Assembly: GCA_963970005.1 (NCBI GenBank)
Contig: CAXAMN010015114.1
Coordinates: forward strand, 7,335-71,334
Length of the DNA: 64,000 nt
Reading direction: 5' to 3'
Source of the DNA: Durusdinium trenchii
Taxonomy: Eukaryota > Sar > Dinophyceae > Suessiales > Symbiodiniaceae
Part shown: in pieces, positions 24,201 through 37,400 of the stretch
How the letters are laid out: every line of letters begins with the position of its first letter
Numbering within the stretch: position 1 is the stretch's first letter
Position numbers and translations under genes: made by a program
The notes under the pieces: model-generated
Told to the model about the DNA's origin: nothing
The model's input: the letters and a program-made list of their open reading frames with translations, nothing else
Databases searched by the model: none

Positions 24201-24836
24201 CCAGCAAAGAAAGCAAAAAAGTGTGAAGTTTCTGCGTGTGTTGTTTCTGACTGCACTGAGAAGTGCTTCGTGTATCCTGCTTCTTACCTCAATCTTTGGT
24301 AGTGCCATCCGGGCTGAAAAAGGTGGACTGGTTTTCACCGAGCATCTTTAGATTCCAAGTAGTCTCCTTTCTTGCGCCCAGGTTGGAGATGCTTCCAAGC
24401 TTCAATGAAGCTCGACCCCCGGAGTTTGGGGCGTGGTCACCACCCCGCAGCCTCGCCTCGGCCGCAGCGATCCCTGCCTGGCGAGACGGAGCCCGTGTCG
24501 GTGAGCAGACGGCGGCGGCGCTCCGGGATTCGACCGGTCAGTGACCGGAACGGTTCACTATGGATTGCTGTGAACTAGCATCTCTGCCAACCAAGAAAAA
24601 AGCCGCCAGCTGGACAACAAAGAATCCAGGGGGTTGTGAATTCTTGGGTTTTGTGAGGTGCGAAATGGCCAATGACAACACACACACTCCTGCACTCGTT
24701 GGGGTGGTGATTGTGTTATTTACCCCATTCAGATGAAAGAACATGGTCTGATTCACTTCTAGACCCCAGGATAATACAAATTTGGTCTGATGCATCAAGT
24801 CACTAGCAACCACCACACCAAATCACTATTATGTGT

Positions 24837-24929
24837 ATGTGTATATATATATATATTCAATCATCCCATAAATAGATCAAAGCCATTTCAGGCTAGTTTA
24901 TGTAATATGTATATATATATATATATATT
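24837..24929. repeat. Two AT microsatellites
   Basis: TA dinucleotide runs at about 24840-24856 and 24908-24929, separated by 50 bp of AT-rich DNA. Confidence 0.95.
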
Positions 24930-27900
24930 CATTGTGGTGTTCTGAAACCGTGTTCGCCCGTTCGGGTGCGACATTTACCCGAAGGGATCGAGGGATCGGC
25001 ATCCAGGAACGGACGGACCAACTGGCTGTGTTCGCCAACAGTGCTCAGTGGTGTTGACCGTCTTCATTCACGGTGCTCACCCCAAAGGGGGGTGTTTTAT
25101 CGCAGATGTAGTCAAACCAGGAGTCACCTGGTAGACTCGGGGGTAGTCCACACTCGTCTCATCCGACCGGGGCTGTGGATGTGATGTGACAGGGGCACCC
25201 CGGAACCGGCACCCTCCATGGATCACACCCCTTCGACCTGCTCCTCCCGCCTCCGCCGCACTCAAGTCGGTCGGGGCCCCTACGTCCTGGACCGACGGGT
25301 TTGGAAGGGACCGGGGGAGGAGTTCGGATGGTCAAAGGGGCACATGAACTTGCAAAAAAAACGAGGTTCTGCAAAGCGCTTTGTTGGTCAAAGGGTATCT
25401 CAACTGCCACAGATGTTTTGGGGGTGTGAGTTAGCGTGATTGGGATTGAATGCATGAAAATTGGTCTAACCGGGGTGCTTTTGGTGACTTGACGAGGGCT
25501 CTGGTGACGACACGAGGGCTCTGAGGCCGCAAATCGGGGTGGTGGACGATGATGGACGTCAGTGGATTGCACTAAATCTTCGCTCAAACCAATCGCCCAG
25601 AGAACCGAATCCTCAGTCGAGTTCCAAGTCCCATGTTGCTGTTCCAAGTCCCATCTCGTTCTTGGCCAATAGCCTCGCAAAACCCCTACACATCTCGTTC
25701 TTCTTCACGAAATCTCCGAAAATCTGCAGAAGTCCCAGACATTCTTTCCCTTCCTTCTCAGGAGTTCCCAAACCGCCCGTTGCCTCACAGCTGGGCTCCA
25801 TCGCCGTTTCCTGAAAACAAATCAGTCGAATCAGCAGGGCGCTCGCCTAGCGCCCATTCGATGTCAGCAGATTTCTTTATGTCCACGGCAGGTGTTTTTC
25901 TTGATTGTTTTTCTTTACAAAAGCAAGAAAAGAAGAGGTCCATGCCAACAGTCTTCAAAGAGAAGTCTTCGGTCGAGAAATCAGTTTCACCTGAAACAGC
26001 TTCGTGAAGCTCCATGTCCTTCATCGATTTAGATTGATGTTTGGGGCGATTTTCTGGGGTGTTTGGCTCTTCTTGGCTAGGTCGTAGCGGATTCAACTGA
26101 CGCCGAAAAGCTGGGGCCCCAGCCACTTGTGCATGTGAAGTTCTGCCTGGGACATCTGAGGGAGAAGCGAGGCACATTCGCAAGCTGAAGTGGAACTTCT
26201 TCGCTTTTGCTGTAGCTCTTTGGTAGATTTTGTTGCTTTTTCTTTCGTGGGCGACGGTGGATGTCAGGCAATGAAATTGATGCTTATCCGGGAAAGCGGG
26301 GAAAGCGCAGAGACTCCCAAACTGGAGCTTCGTAGCCGTTCGAGTGCTTGATCAACAGCTCTGAAGCGCTCATGTTTGGTCGAACATCAACCTAAGACCA
26401 TAAGAAAGTCCACTCAGTGCTGATCTCCAAAAAGCCAGAAACAGCTGATCCAAGCGCCCATCCGACCCCATCCAAAGATGATTTCGCTCGCTGGTCCGGG
26501 CTCCCCGGGCGCAAAAAGGGCTCTCGATCTGTGCTTCTACGCCACTCCCATCCGCGGAGTCGGCGACGCAGAAGCACCGTGAAGCCCACGGCGAGGGTCC
26601 GAGGGTCACCGGGTTCCGAAGAAGAACGTGTTCGTCTTTTTCGTTCGGGGCTGGCTGGGTCGGGATGGGTCTGGAGCAGCTACCTTCTCTTTGGTGCGAG
26701 GTTTGTTGTGAAGCGGCTGATTGGTACAATCGATTCTAGATGTGATTCAATCATGTGATGGTTTTTTTTTCGGAGTGGTCGATGCAGTCTAACATGTTTC
26801 TTCACTTCAGATTGACTGCGTTGTCCTGAGTTGATCGACTTTGATTGCGTCACGTCCTGCTGATGTGTTCTTCCAAAATTCCTAAACACGCTCTGCAGCC
26901 AAAAGCATCGCCCAGCTGAGTGGTGGAAAGCAAAGCAGCTGAGAAGACTCCGTTCCCGGACTTCTTCCACATGACTAAGTGGTGAAAGACATGCGCTGCA
27001 GATCAGAGCAAATCGGATCAAAAAGAAGTGACCCCCTCCAAAGCACTGAGACCAAGCCTCATTAGGGGAAAGTTCCCGAAACCAAGATGCAGCCATGATG
27101 GCGTGCCTTCAGGTCAGATACACATGCACCCGCACCGCGCGTGCCTGATGCGACGACGCGAGCGACCGGTGATGACTCTGTGTCCGTCTGCCACTGCATG
27201 TGTTTCGCCGGACATTCGTTGCTCCCACCCATGATGGGACACCTAGACTAATGGATCTATATACATAGACTTACGTACATAGACTTACACATACCGCTCC
27301 CCAGCAACCCCGAGGGAAGCCACACGACTGGTCCATCTCATGCGTTACCGCGTTACCAAAGATCAAGTCTCAGCTGCAGAACTCTCCGCACCCAGAGTCA
27401 ACGTTATACACTCGCACCATGAGTCCAAGACGAGCTGGTCCTTTGAGCAGAAAACGCGCCACAACATTCAAAGTTGAACTGTGAAAAGTCCAAAACGAAA
27501 GGTCAAAACATTATATACATATACACATACCTCCTATATATCCTCCTATTACAATACAGAAACCATTCTGAACCAAAAGAACTCCCGGCCATCACTCGTC
27601 GCGTCGTTACTCCGTGCATCTTTTTGGTTCTGGCATTAGCACCCTTGGGTTTCAAGCTCTTTCCAGGCACCAGATCTACATCTACCGGTTTCGCTTCTCT
27701 GGACGTCCAGTGGTCTCGGAGACGACCTTTCCCCGGCCGCACCGCAACTGCGAGGAGGCTGAGCTGCACTCTGCCAAGCCGTTTCACGTCAACACTGGAC
27801 ATGAAGGGATCACCAACCAGACACTTCACTTCATGTGAGACTCTCGAGTCGTTTGGGGAGGACGTCTTGGGTACAAGTATATAGAGGTTATTTAGTTGGA

Positions 27901-28424
27901 TCCTGGATCCATCCGGCCGTTGACCCAGGAACGGACGAGTGGGACCAGTTTCAGGAACATCGTTACCATGCGTTACTCGTTGAACCGTATGGGCAGCTTA
28001 CCAACCAAGGCAGCTTAGGTCGGACATAGGATCCACATGAGCGATCTTGGCTTCAAGTCGACTTGGTCTCAGCGTGCGCTCGCCAACCCACAGCACCCCC
28101 CAGAAGTGAAAAGCCGTGGTATTCTCTGCACCACGACCATTTCCCCAGCACCGCCGATGAATCTCAACGGTGACAATGACCAGCTGGGTGAGCTGAACTG
28201 AGGTTTCTTGGGCGCTTTTTGTTGAACGGCAAAATGCACAAAGGATCACAAAGGGGGGATCGAGGTCGGAGTCCAAACTCCAGATTGGCCTCACTTGCAT
28301 CAAACATCATCCAAGAGCCAGCTTGCTTTCACTCGACCCAGCTTGCCACAAAAGGATCTTTGGCTCAACCCTCTCTCATTCGTTTGCATTGTCCCACTCC
28401 GCACGGAGCGGAGCTTAGGCATGC

Positions 28425-31400
28425 TTAGGCACTGCATCCGACACAAGAATACTTCGGAGCTTCTGCCTTCAGTGCCTCAGTCAAGGTGAAAGCATTGCAA
28501 GAACACACAACTTCAGTCTGCGCATTCCCGGACGGCGCAGAAGAGAAAAACGACCGGAGCTGGAGCCCCATGAAGACGACAGGGGCCCCGCTAGGCCTGG
28601 TTGGAAAAAGAAAGGATCTAATTCCCAATGCATCTTCTCATCACAACCAGAGCCCCACGAAGACAAGAAGAACGGTCCACATTCTGCGTCCACCCGGAAA
28701 ATCCCCAGCCCCACGGGCCATTCAAGTTCGCTTGTTTTTCAAGGTGCCATTCCTCCACAGATCTGTGTGTGACAGGGCTTCTGTCTATAAGACTCTAATT
28801 GTTTGTGGTGGGTGTAAGTGGCAAATCCATGCAAAACCCACTCCTCCTCAGTGAATGATGTTTTCTTTCCCAGTGATCCTAACCTGTGCTCATCAAGCTC
28901 TGCCCGTACTCGCCAAAGGGGTCAAAAAAAGCGCCGGATGGTTTTCCCGTCGTGTACCATCCTATCCAAGGAGAGGAAAGAAGAGACGCATATGGAACCT
29001 GAAAACCACTGGGTTGCAGAGGAAAATAGTCTTCCAAAGGTCCATGCCATCAAAGTTCCAACGTAGTGATTCTTTTGCCGGGTGAAGATACCCCAAAACC
29101 GATCTTGGCACCGCTTTCGGCGGGTCTACTCGGTTGGAGAGAAGCCCTTCAACAAAGGCTCAGACATCCTGAGAGAGAGAGAGAGAACCTGGCACACTTT
29201 GATTCACAAACTCAGTTCAAACAGCAAAACTCCCAGTTTCGATGACGAGCAGCGAGATTTTCACCACTCAACAGCCCTTCTGTGCAATACATGCAAAACA
29301 GACAGATTCCAAGTAATTAAAATTATCCTTTTGATACCTCCCAATAAGCTCATTATCTTGAACATACTCCTAAAAATAGATGCACCACTTGCATCCACTT
29401 GCCAAAAATCAAGGCCAAGCTTATTCAAGGCTTATTCTTCACCCCAACCACGCTCGTCGTTGCATCTTGGTGCTTTGATGGATTCCTCTTCAGGCTTCAA
29501 CTTCTTCACCTTACGGTCGTCCACGAGTGACGGTCCTCGTTTTCATGGTTGTACCCAGACAGCTGGTGATGCCTCCGAGCGTCGAAGCAAAGCGAAGCGA
29601 TGGCACAACTGACGAGATGTTCGAATTTCTTCTTTCCCAAATCACCCTGGTGCGCGGAAGAAGAGACCCTGGACCTTGCAGCAGAAGAGACCCTCGACCT
29701 TCGCCTCTCTTCCGGTCCCCGACGACCCGGTCGCCCCCCACGACCCCGGTCGCTTCTTCGGAACACCGAACCAGCGCTGCTGAAGGCTGAAGGCTTCACC
29801 GGACGTCCCAACTGGGCGCTCCGGACGTCCACCGTGAACTTGATGGCATCCGCGGCCGCCTTCGTCCTTAAGTAGTACCTGACCAAGGCTCCACACGAGG
29901 AAGTTACTGGAAACCGTGTCCCAGAGGTTCTACGTGTCCGACGCAGGCGTGGACCTCAGCGCAGGGGGGGGGGGAGGTCTTGGATCTCGAAACGGGTGGC
30001 AAAAAGTGACGCTCCGCTTCGACTCCACGTTGCCCCAGGTTTTCGGGAAGCTCCTCCCACAGGTGGTTGTTGGGGAGGATGTTGTGGTTTCTCGTGATGG
30101 AGACTATTGAAACAGCTGGGTGGTCAAAACATGTTGGAAAAGTTGAACAAAACAATCCAGAGAAGACTACAACAATGTGTTCTATATACCTCCAGCTAGA
30201 GGATATCGTATAAGACATCTCACTATTTACATCTATATATTACAGAATCGTTTATTTACCATGTTGATGTATGTTGATGTCATCTTTTTGTTGCAACATC
30301 TCCGTCTTCTTCCAACACCCTCCCAAAAACCCACCTCTAGCCAAACCCGAAAAAAGCTCCACCGGGCACGGTCCGACCGTGCTCCGTCACTCCGAGGCGC
30401 ATGCCGGTCTTCAAGCCCCGGTGCCAGCCGTGGAAGTGCATCGAGCTGAGCTTCGAGGTGGTCGCATCGATCATGTGAATGTTCCTCACCGGCAGTCGGC
30501 CGGCGCGTGTTTTTGGCTTTGCGGGGGCTCGGTTTGGGGCGCCAGCCTGGCTGCCGGCACGGAAAAGGACCACTGGACCATGTAAACACGAAACACAAGA
30601 GAAGTGAGTGATCAGTGATCATGAAAACATCTGATGAAGTAGTCAAAGCATGAGGTTCAGGATTGAGACAAGGAAACCAATTGGCTGTCTTTCTTGGGAC
30701 CAAACTGGGATATAGAAATGTAGACCACCCCACCCTTCTCTCTCTGGTCCAAGCGTCAGGGACTGGGACTGGTCGATGTAGGCCCCACGATCCGCGGCCA
30801 TGTCCACCACCACCTTCTGCTTGATCTCCCAGACAGTCTTATAGAGCTCCTCAAGAAGACACGGTGATGACACATGTTCAGTTGAGAGGTGTGGGGAAGG
30901 TTTAGCGCTCGTCTGATGCCTACTGTAGCTGTTGACCTGGACGAGGTCGTCCGAAGGTTACATCCTCGCATTGAGAGGATGGGGGTGCTTCGTTTCAGCA
31001 AGAAAGGGATCCCACGCTACCATTTCTTTAGTTTCAAAGTACCACTGCCTTTATCAACGTTACTCTACTTGCACCATTGCCGAATCTGCTTGAACGGCAA
31101 TTCCGCGCACTCCTTCATCTCTGCAGGCAAATCCAACTTCTGCACGCTCCCGTTCTGTGCGATCAGCTGCGTGCGTAGCTCCTAACAAAAGAGGTGGAGG
31201 GTGCATGCCTTTGTGGCAAGGTCTTGTCGTTTTGACCACGGGAACTCCTCTGCCATGAGAGTGTGAGGTCTGAATTCTCCAGGGAGTCCTGGTTTCTTTT
31301 GGATGTTTTGGGGGGGTTCAGTTCTCTTCACCTGGCAAAACACCTTCTAGTTCACAGAGTCTTCTTCTGCTACACTGAGACGCTCACATTTGGACGTGTC

Positions 31401-34400
31401 CCAAAAAAGAACTCAGCGACGACTGGATCCTGCGGGTGCTTGGAGCTTGCAAAATGCTTAAGAAACCCTGGTAAAAAAGATACCAAGAGTCCCCCAAAGA
31501 GATTTGCCCATGGGGCATCGGGAAGATTAAAAGGAGTCTCCTTAAGCAAAACCAAAATTGGATATATATGTTTGAGAGAAGCAGAATCCGCAGAATTGGG
31601 GTCCTTCTCTAACGGTGAGAGTTCCCCCAAAAGCTGATCCTGTTGTGTTTCCCATGGTCTTTCCAAATGGAGCCGCTTGGGTGCTTCATCTCTCATCTCT
31701 CTCCTCTCCCGCTGTTCAGGTAAACAGGGATGCTAAAAAAGAGCCACGTGTCCGATCCGTTCCATCAACAGTCAACAGTACTTGTGTCTCACTGTGTTTG
31801 TCCAAGCTTACAAACCAAAACCAATAAGTGCACTTTCCTCCTAGCATCCCTCATTCATGGTTGGAGGCGAAAACAGGAGTGAATTCAACCGTTCCACAAA
31901 CATTCCACCGTTCTAGGAGTATTCAGACTCGATCTGATCGCAACCGCCACCCCAGATCGCTACCTCGTTCCAAAGGCCATGGGCGATCAAATCCTTCAGC
32001 AGGTGTCGGTTCACCTGCGAGGGGTGGTGTTTCGAGCTGAGTGGAAGCAGAGCAGAGCGGAGGAGCGAGCTGAGTTGATTCATATGTCTCAACACAACAG
32101 TTGGCAGGAAATCAAATTGCCCTCTTTATCAATGACCCTTGACCTACATTCAGAAGAAAACATCTATCTAAAATCTTCCATGTGATAGTCCCTTGAATAT
32201 GGATACAGTTAAGGAAACATACGTATCGAAATGATGTTCGCCGCATCAAAGCGCATCAAAGTGCTCGTTGAGATCTCTGAGCCACCCAAGGCTCGCGGCA
32301 CCTGGACGAACTCGCCCGACAGCACACGACGCACGTAGAGGTTTTGCCTCGAGCCCACCGGGCCAAAGTCGCGTGGCGCAGCGCGTGGGAAACGTGCATG
32401 TCATGAGGATAAACCTTAGGGCTGCCCATATCCTCAGGTTCGGTGGTTAGACCTGGCACCATTTTCTCACACAGGTGCGAGACGTTCTTCTCATGGGGCT
32501 CCCTTCGTTGAAGGTCTACCAAGAGGGGCGTATGACGCTGCGGTCGGCCCATCCTATGCCCGCTCTCCGATCTCCAACAAACACGGTAGAACGACACCTG
32601 GTGTGGAGAGGAAGCTCCCACTTCCACACTTGTTGGATACAGGCTGGCACATAGTGAGAGACTATCTGAGGTGATTCAAGATGACTTTTTTCAACTTCAG
32701 TCATCAGCTCCATACATCAGCTACTCGGAAGGTCCTTCGGCCAACATGCTTAAAAATAAGAGGTCCAAACCACTGGGGGCGTCACGATTCAACAATTCTA
32801 GAAACGATTCTGGCCAGACCGTCTAGAAACGTACTGGCTCTATCCTAGATCTAGTTGTTGGGAAAGCCATGTGTAGAGTGTAGGATCGCTGCTACTGTAC
32901 TCACTGTACTACTCCCCCCACCCATATCAGACCACCCAATCACCTGCATGTTCAAATCAAAAACCATCCACATCAGCAGAGCCCACAACACAGGTTGGTC
33001 GAACTGCCCCCAGTCATGAAAGTCTGTCTGTGACCTCTCGCTCCCACCAATAGTCCCAGTCTTCACTCTCCGACCCTCCGGAAAGGGGAAAACCGTCCAC
33101 ACCACCCGCGCTTGGCCTTCGCGGAAGAATTCGCTCCGCTTTCCGGAGCGAGCTGCGCGGAAGAACCCTCCGTCACGCGAGACCGTGGGGCGCGTCGCTT
33201 CCTTCGCCCCGCTCCCCGCGTCGTGCTTCGGAAGCCGCCGCGGAAGCCGCGCGGGTTCGTGGGACCGAACCGGGCGACGTGTAGGGCTCGAAGGACTCGT
33301 TGTTCCCCAAGATCTGCGCCGTCGAGGCCGTCGGCATGGGCGCCTCGGTGACTCGGGCGGGCGAACATGGGCGAACATGGGCCTGGATGGCTGCGATCAT
33401 GAGATGGAGAGGTTGATAGAAAGACCCCCAAGAGGCCCCCCAAAAAAGCATGAAACGGATCCTTTCTGAGCACGGAATCCATCAAACCATATCAAACCAC
33501 TATACCAACCACTATACCCAGCATCACAAGAAGCCACCAAACACAGCAAAAAGGCACCACTCATCTCCAAGTCGCCACGAGGAGCGAGTTCCTCAGCCCA
33601 CTCTGGGCGATGCGCTGCTTCAACTCAGTCCTCGGATCGGACAGAGGGTGAACCCGCAGAGGCGAACCCCCGTTGGAACACGAGGCGAAAGTGCATCTCC
33701 TTGTGGCAATTTGTAGTTCAGTCATATTCATACCGAAATCCGAGAAGTCCTCCAGAAGACCGTCCAACACATCATCATCACCGAGCATCCAGTCCCAGCG
33801 CCCACTCTTGGGCGTCACGCCCCACATGTCGAACTGCAGCTGGCCTGGTGCGCAGCAAAGATGGATGTTTAATCGAAAATGACAAAGCCCAGTAACTGAG
33901 GCAAACAACAAATCCCCCGCCAGAAACAGTTACGGTTCAAAACCACGATTTCTGTGCTAACTGTGATGAGAAGACAGACTGGTTGCATGAGTTACACGAC
34001 TCCTTTTTGATTCAATGGTGTCTTGCCACGGAGATTTGGGTCCCCTCATGCTGAGACTCTGCAGACTGGTTGTCTTTGATCCTGCAGATGGCTCTGAGAC
34101 TCTGCATTCCCATTCTTGAGATGGGGGGGGCCCACAAAAAGGCTATGTGGCATTTCAGGCAACATTCTAGGTGATATCCTTGAGGCCTTTGCGGTTTGCC
34201 AAGCATAACCTTTAGCATGAACATGCCAAGAGTTGAATGGATAGTTTCCTCCACCAAGGAATTGCTATCCCTGGGCAAGCCACCATTGAATCCATGGAGC
34301 CACACCGGCGTATGCCGTGCGGCGTATGCCGTGGCCTTGCCTTGGCTCACCGGGCAGCCCTCATAGGTCTCGTAGGTCCCATTCACTTCGGCCAACTCGC

Positions 34401-37400
34401 AGGAGGCCTCGAAGGTCGACCGTCTCCACGAAGAAGATGGGAAGATGACGAGTGAAAAGTCGTCGAGTCACGTGGTAAGCGGACGCAGACGAAGATGAAG
34501 TGGACGGTTTTATCTTGTGATCTTCGGAACACATGGTGTTTTTTCCTGGCCACATTTCTGGACACAGAAGGATGATTGGAGGGGAAGTAATCACATGCCA
34601 CTATGGTGGCATTGTTGATTGGCTTTGGACCCGCATCTAGATTGTATCATTGATGTATGTTCTACAAACCAGAAGGGGTAGGCATCATCTTAGCTCTGCC
34701 GCAGTTCTATATGGCCTGTTGCCTTCATTCGCTGAACAGAATCATTGACAGGTGTGAAAGACCCCAAGCCCAGATTTCTGGCGCTTCGTGATGACTCCAA
34801 GCACCCAAACCCACATCCTTGAGTGCCACCCAACACTGCCTGTCTGACTTTCCAACTGAGTCACTACACCCTTAGGCACTCAGAGTTGTTCACTGTCGCT
34901 GTCAAAGAAAGTTGGTACTTGGAGGCACTTAGAGGACACATGTGCTGTCATGTGCTCTTCTTTTGCCACATAGAATTCACACATTCTTGTACCTCACTCA
35001 CATCGAGGTACAGGGAATTAAGGCACCAAAGAACCACAAGCCACCTCATGCTTCCTGTGGCCCCTCCACGAGCCCCGAGCCTCACAGGCTCCGAAATAGA
35101 TGGTCTCAAAGATGTCCTGCAGCGGAACATACAAGTAGGGGACATCATCCTGCCTAGAACCCAGGAGGGCGAACCCCGGGGCGATCGACCCCTATGGGGT
35201 TGGATCGACCCCTCTGGGTCGGAAGAGATGCTGCACCTTCGTTCAAGAGATCCTCCCTCTTGGGCTAGACTGCAAAAGTCCAGCGCCGTCCACCCACCCC
35301 CTGCCTCGTTCAAGCGCTTGGCCTCTTCACTCTCGAAGGGCAATTTCCTGAGGGACTTGCCACTCACGGACCTCTTCGAGTCTGGTCGGACTCATGTTGC
35401 GCCATGTTGAAACCATGTGGAACGACACGAAGGGGGCGATTGAGCTCCAACAGAGGGCCCCAAATAGAACCGTTGGTCCCATTTGAAGGTCTCCAAGACC
35501 TGACTTTGCACCTCGCTGCTGGTTGATCAGTGTCCAGCCAAGCGTCATCATCATGAAAGCATCTGCCAAACCTTGAACGCCCAGACCGATGGGTCGGTGA
35601 CGCATGTTGGAGCGCTGCGCCTGCTCCACCGGGTAGTAGTTCCGGTCAATGACCTTGAAAGGGAAAAGGAATCGGGCCAAGATTGCTTTAGGGCCAAGTC
35701 TCAAACTGAATATTCACCTTCTATATACAGTGGGCTCAGAGTAGATGGCCCAAGGGCCCCCAATGTCGGTGGTTTATATGGACCCCCATCCAGTGCCATC
35801 CAACCTCTGAAACCACTATATCATCCTGCCTTGCCAAGTGGGTCCACACGGCCCAAAAGTGCAGCAAGTCAGTCTCTTGGGATCGACCCCTCAGCCTCCT
35901 CTTTTGACCCCAAGGTCTCCTCCACCGGTGAGAGGGTACACCGGTCGTCACCTGTCCACATCACCATCCCATCCGGGCTCTAGTCGTACTTTCTAAGAAG
36001 GTGGGACTGGGGTGGGTGCCAGGAGGGCCCGAATACCATCTGAGGAGGTACGACTGGAGCCCTAGGGCATCATATGAATCACATGTGCTGCGGTGCTCTG
36101 AAGCCTTCAAGTTCACGATCTTCACTGAGGTCCCAGGACCCAAAAAAAACAAAAAAAACGTTCACCTGCCTCCCCCACGCTTCGGGTCCTTACACCATGG
36201 TTATTATGTAAATTAAAAAAATGCGGGAAAACGGGGCGCCCGCGGTGATGCGCTTCCTTGGTCCAATCCGCACCTTGTTGAGGTTTCGGGTCACGACCTT
36301 CGTCACCTGGCGTCGAGGCTCGGGAGGTCGCGAGGTCGCGAGGTCGGTCGGGTTCACCCGTAGCGTGGCGGAGAACATGGAGGAGAACACGGTGGATTTC
36401 AAGTGTGATGTTGGTGACAAGTGGAGTTGAGGTGGTGAACAAGTTGGTGAAACCACTGGAGCATTACCCTACTGGGAGGAGTTCAAGTTGGTGAACAGAT
36501 GCTCCACTTCTCCAGCTTGACCACTGGCCTCATACAGCTTCTGAAAGTCATAACCCTCCTCTGCCACGAAGCTGGGTAATGCAATGGAGGCCAAGTTGCA
36601 CACAGCCACCTGGAGCGTCCAGCGGCAGAGGTGGCAAAAAACTGCTGGGAAAATCATCGGTTGAGACACTGGCACCGTTTCCCAAGTGCTTGGGCCGATC
36701 TGGACTTCGAATGCTTGTGCCAGCTCTGAATGATTTGTCCATGCTGGTGATGGCTGTGTTCATTCCGACTGAACCTCTCCAGTTGGCGCCTTAATGGGCC
36801 TACCTTGTATCCCTAAAAACTCCAACCACATATCCTCAAAAGGTGGTTAGACCCCCCAAACCCACCCCGACCACCTTCTGAGGATGTGGTTGGAGCCCTA
36901 GGGTATAGCTGTTCTTTGGAACCCATAGCCTCATCTTGCGAGGTGTACTCGATGATCTCGGTGCAGAGGTTGCTGCAGTGGATGGTGCCCAAGTTCCTGG
37001 GCGCGTGTGCTTTCAGCCGAGGAAAACCTGCAGTGGCCTGGGGGGGTGTCTCGTTGATCCGCAAATTCGGAGGACAGAAACGGGCAAGTGGACTTGAGGC
37101 AACCGGCCAGACCCAAATGGCAATTCTCAAAGATCTGTTGGTCTACCTGAGTCTACCAATGGTCTTTTGGGTTCTGAGTCCCTGCACTCTCTTCAAGAGC
37201 CATCAGTGAAGACCCCAAAACCCAAAGCGATCAGGTGGCGCCCTCATGCTGTAGAAAGGTGCAAAACGGTCACCCGGAAGGCCACCACTGGATGCCTCCC
37301 TCTCTGCCCCTTGCTGTCTCAGATTCTGCTGGTTGGACTTCCTGTTGGCATGATCCTCGCGGCCAAAGCAGCCAAAATGCCAGTGTAAGTGCTTAAGCTA

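Larger units (their letters stand above)
15891..28424. other. Long interval between RRM1 and the RCC1-like gene; repeats and coding-like islands, no assembled gene
   Basis: Scanned on both strands. Minus-strand islands with plausible splice edges are 21173-21124 (TKVGTPCW, like a kinase activation loop), 19581 to about 19520 (VDPYALKVAIERAANPTPK) and about 19450-19350 (VNHLLDLLQDDESYAPG). GC-rich open blocks lie near 17500-17660, 20030-20320, 22100-22350, 24420-24540, 25150-25320 and 26430-26680. I could not chain any of these in phase or name a product. Several are open on both strands. Repeats are listed separately. Confidence 0.4.
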
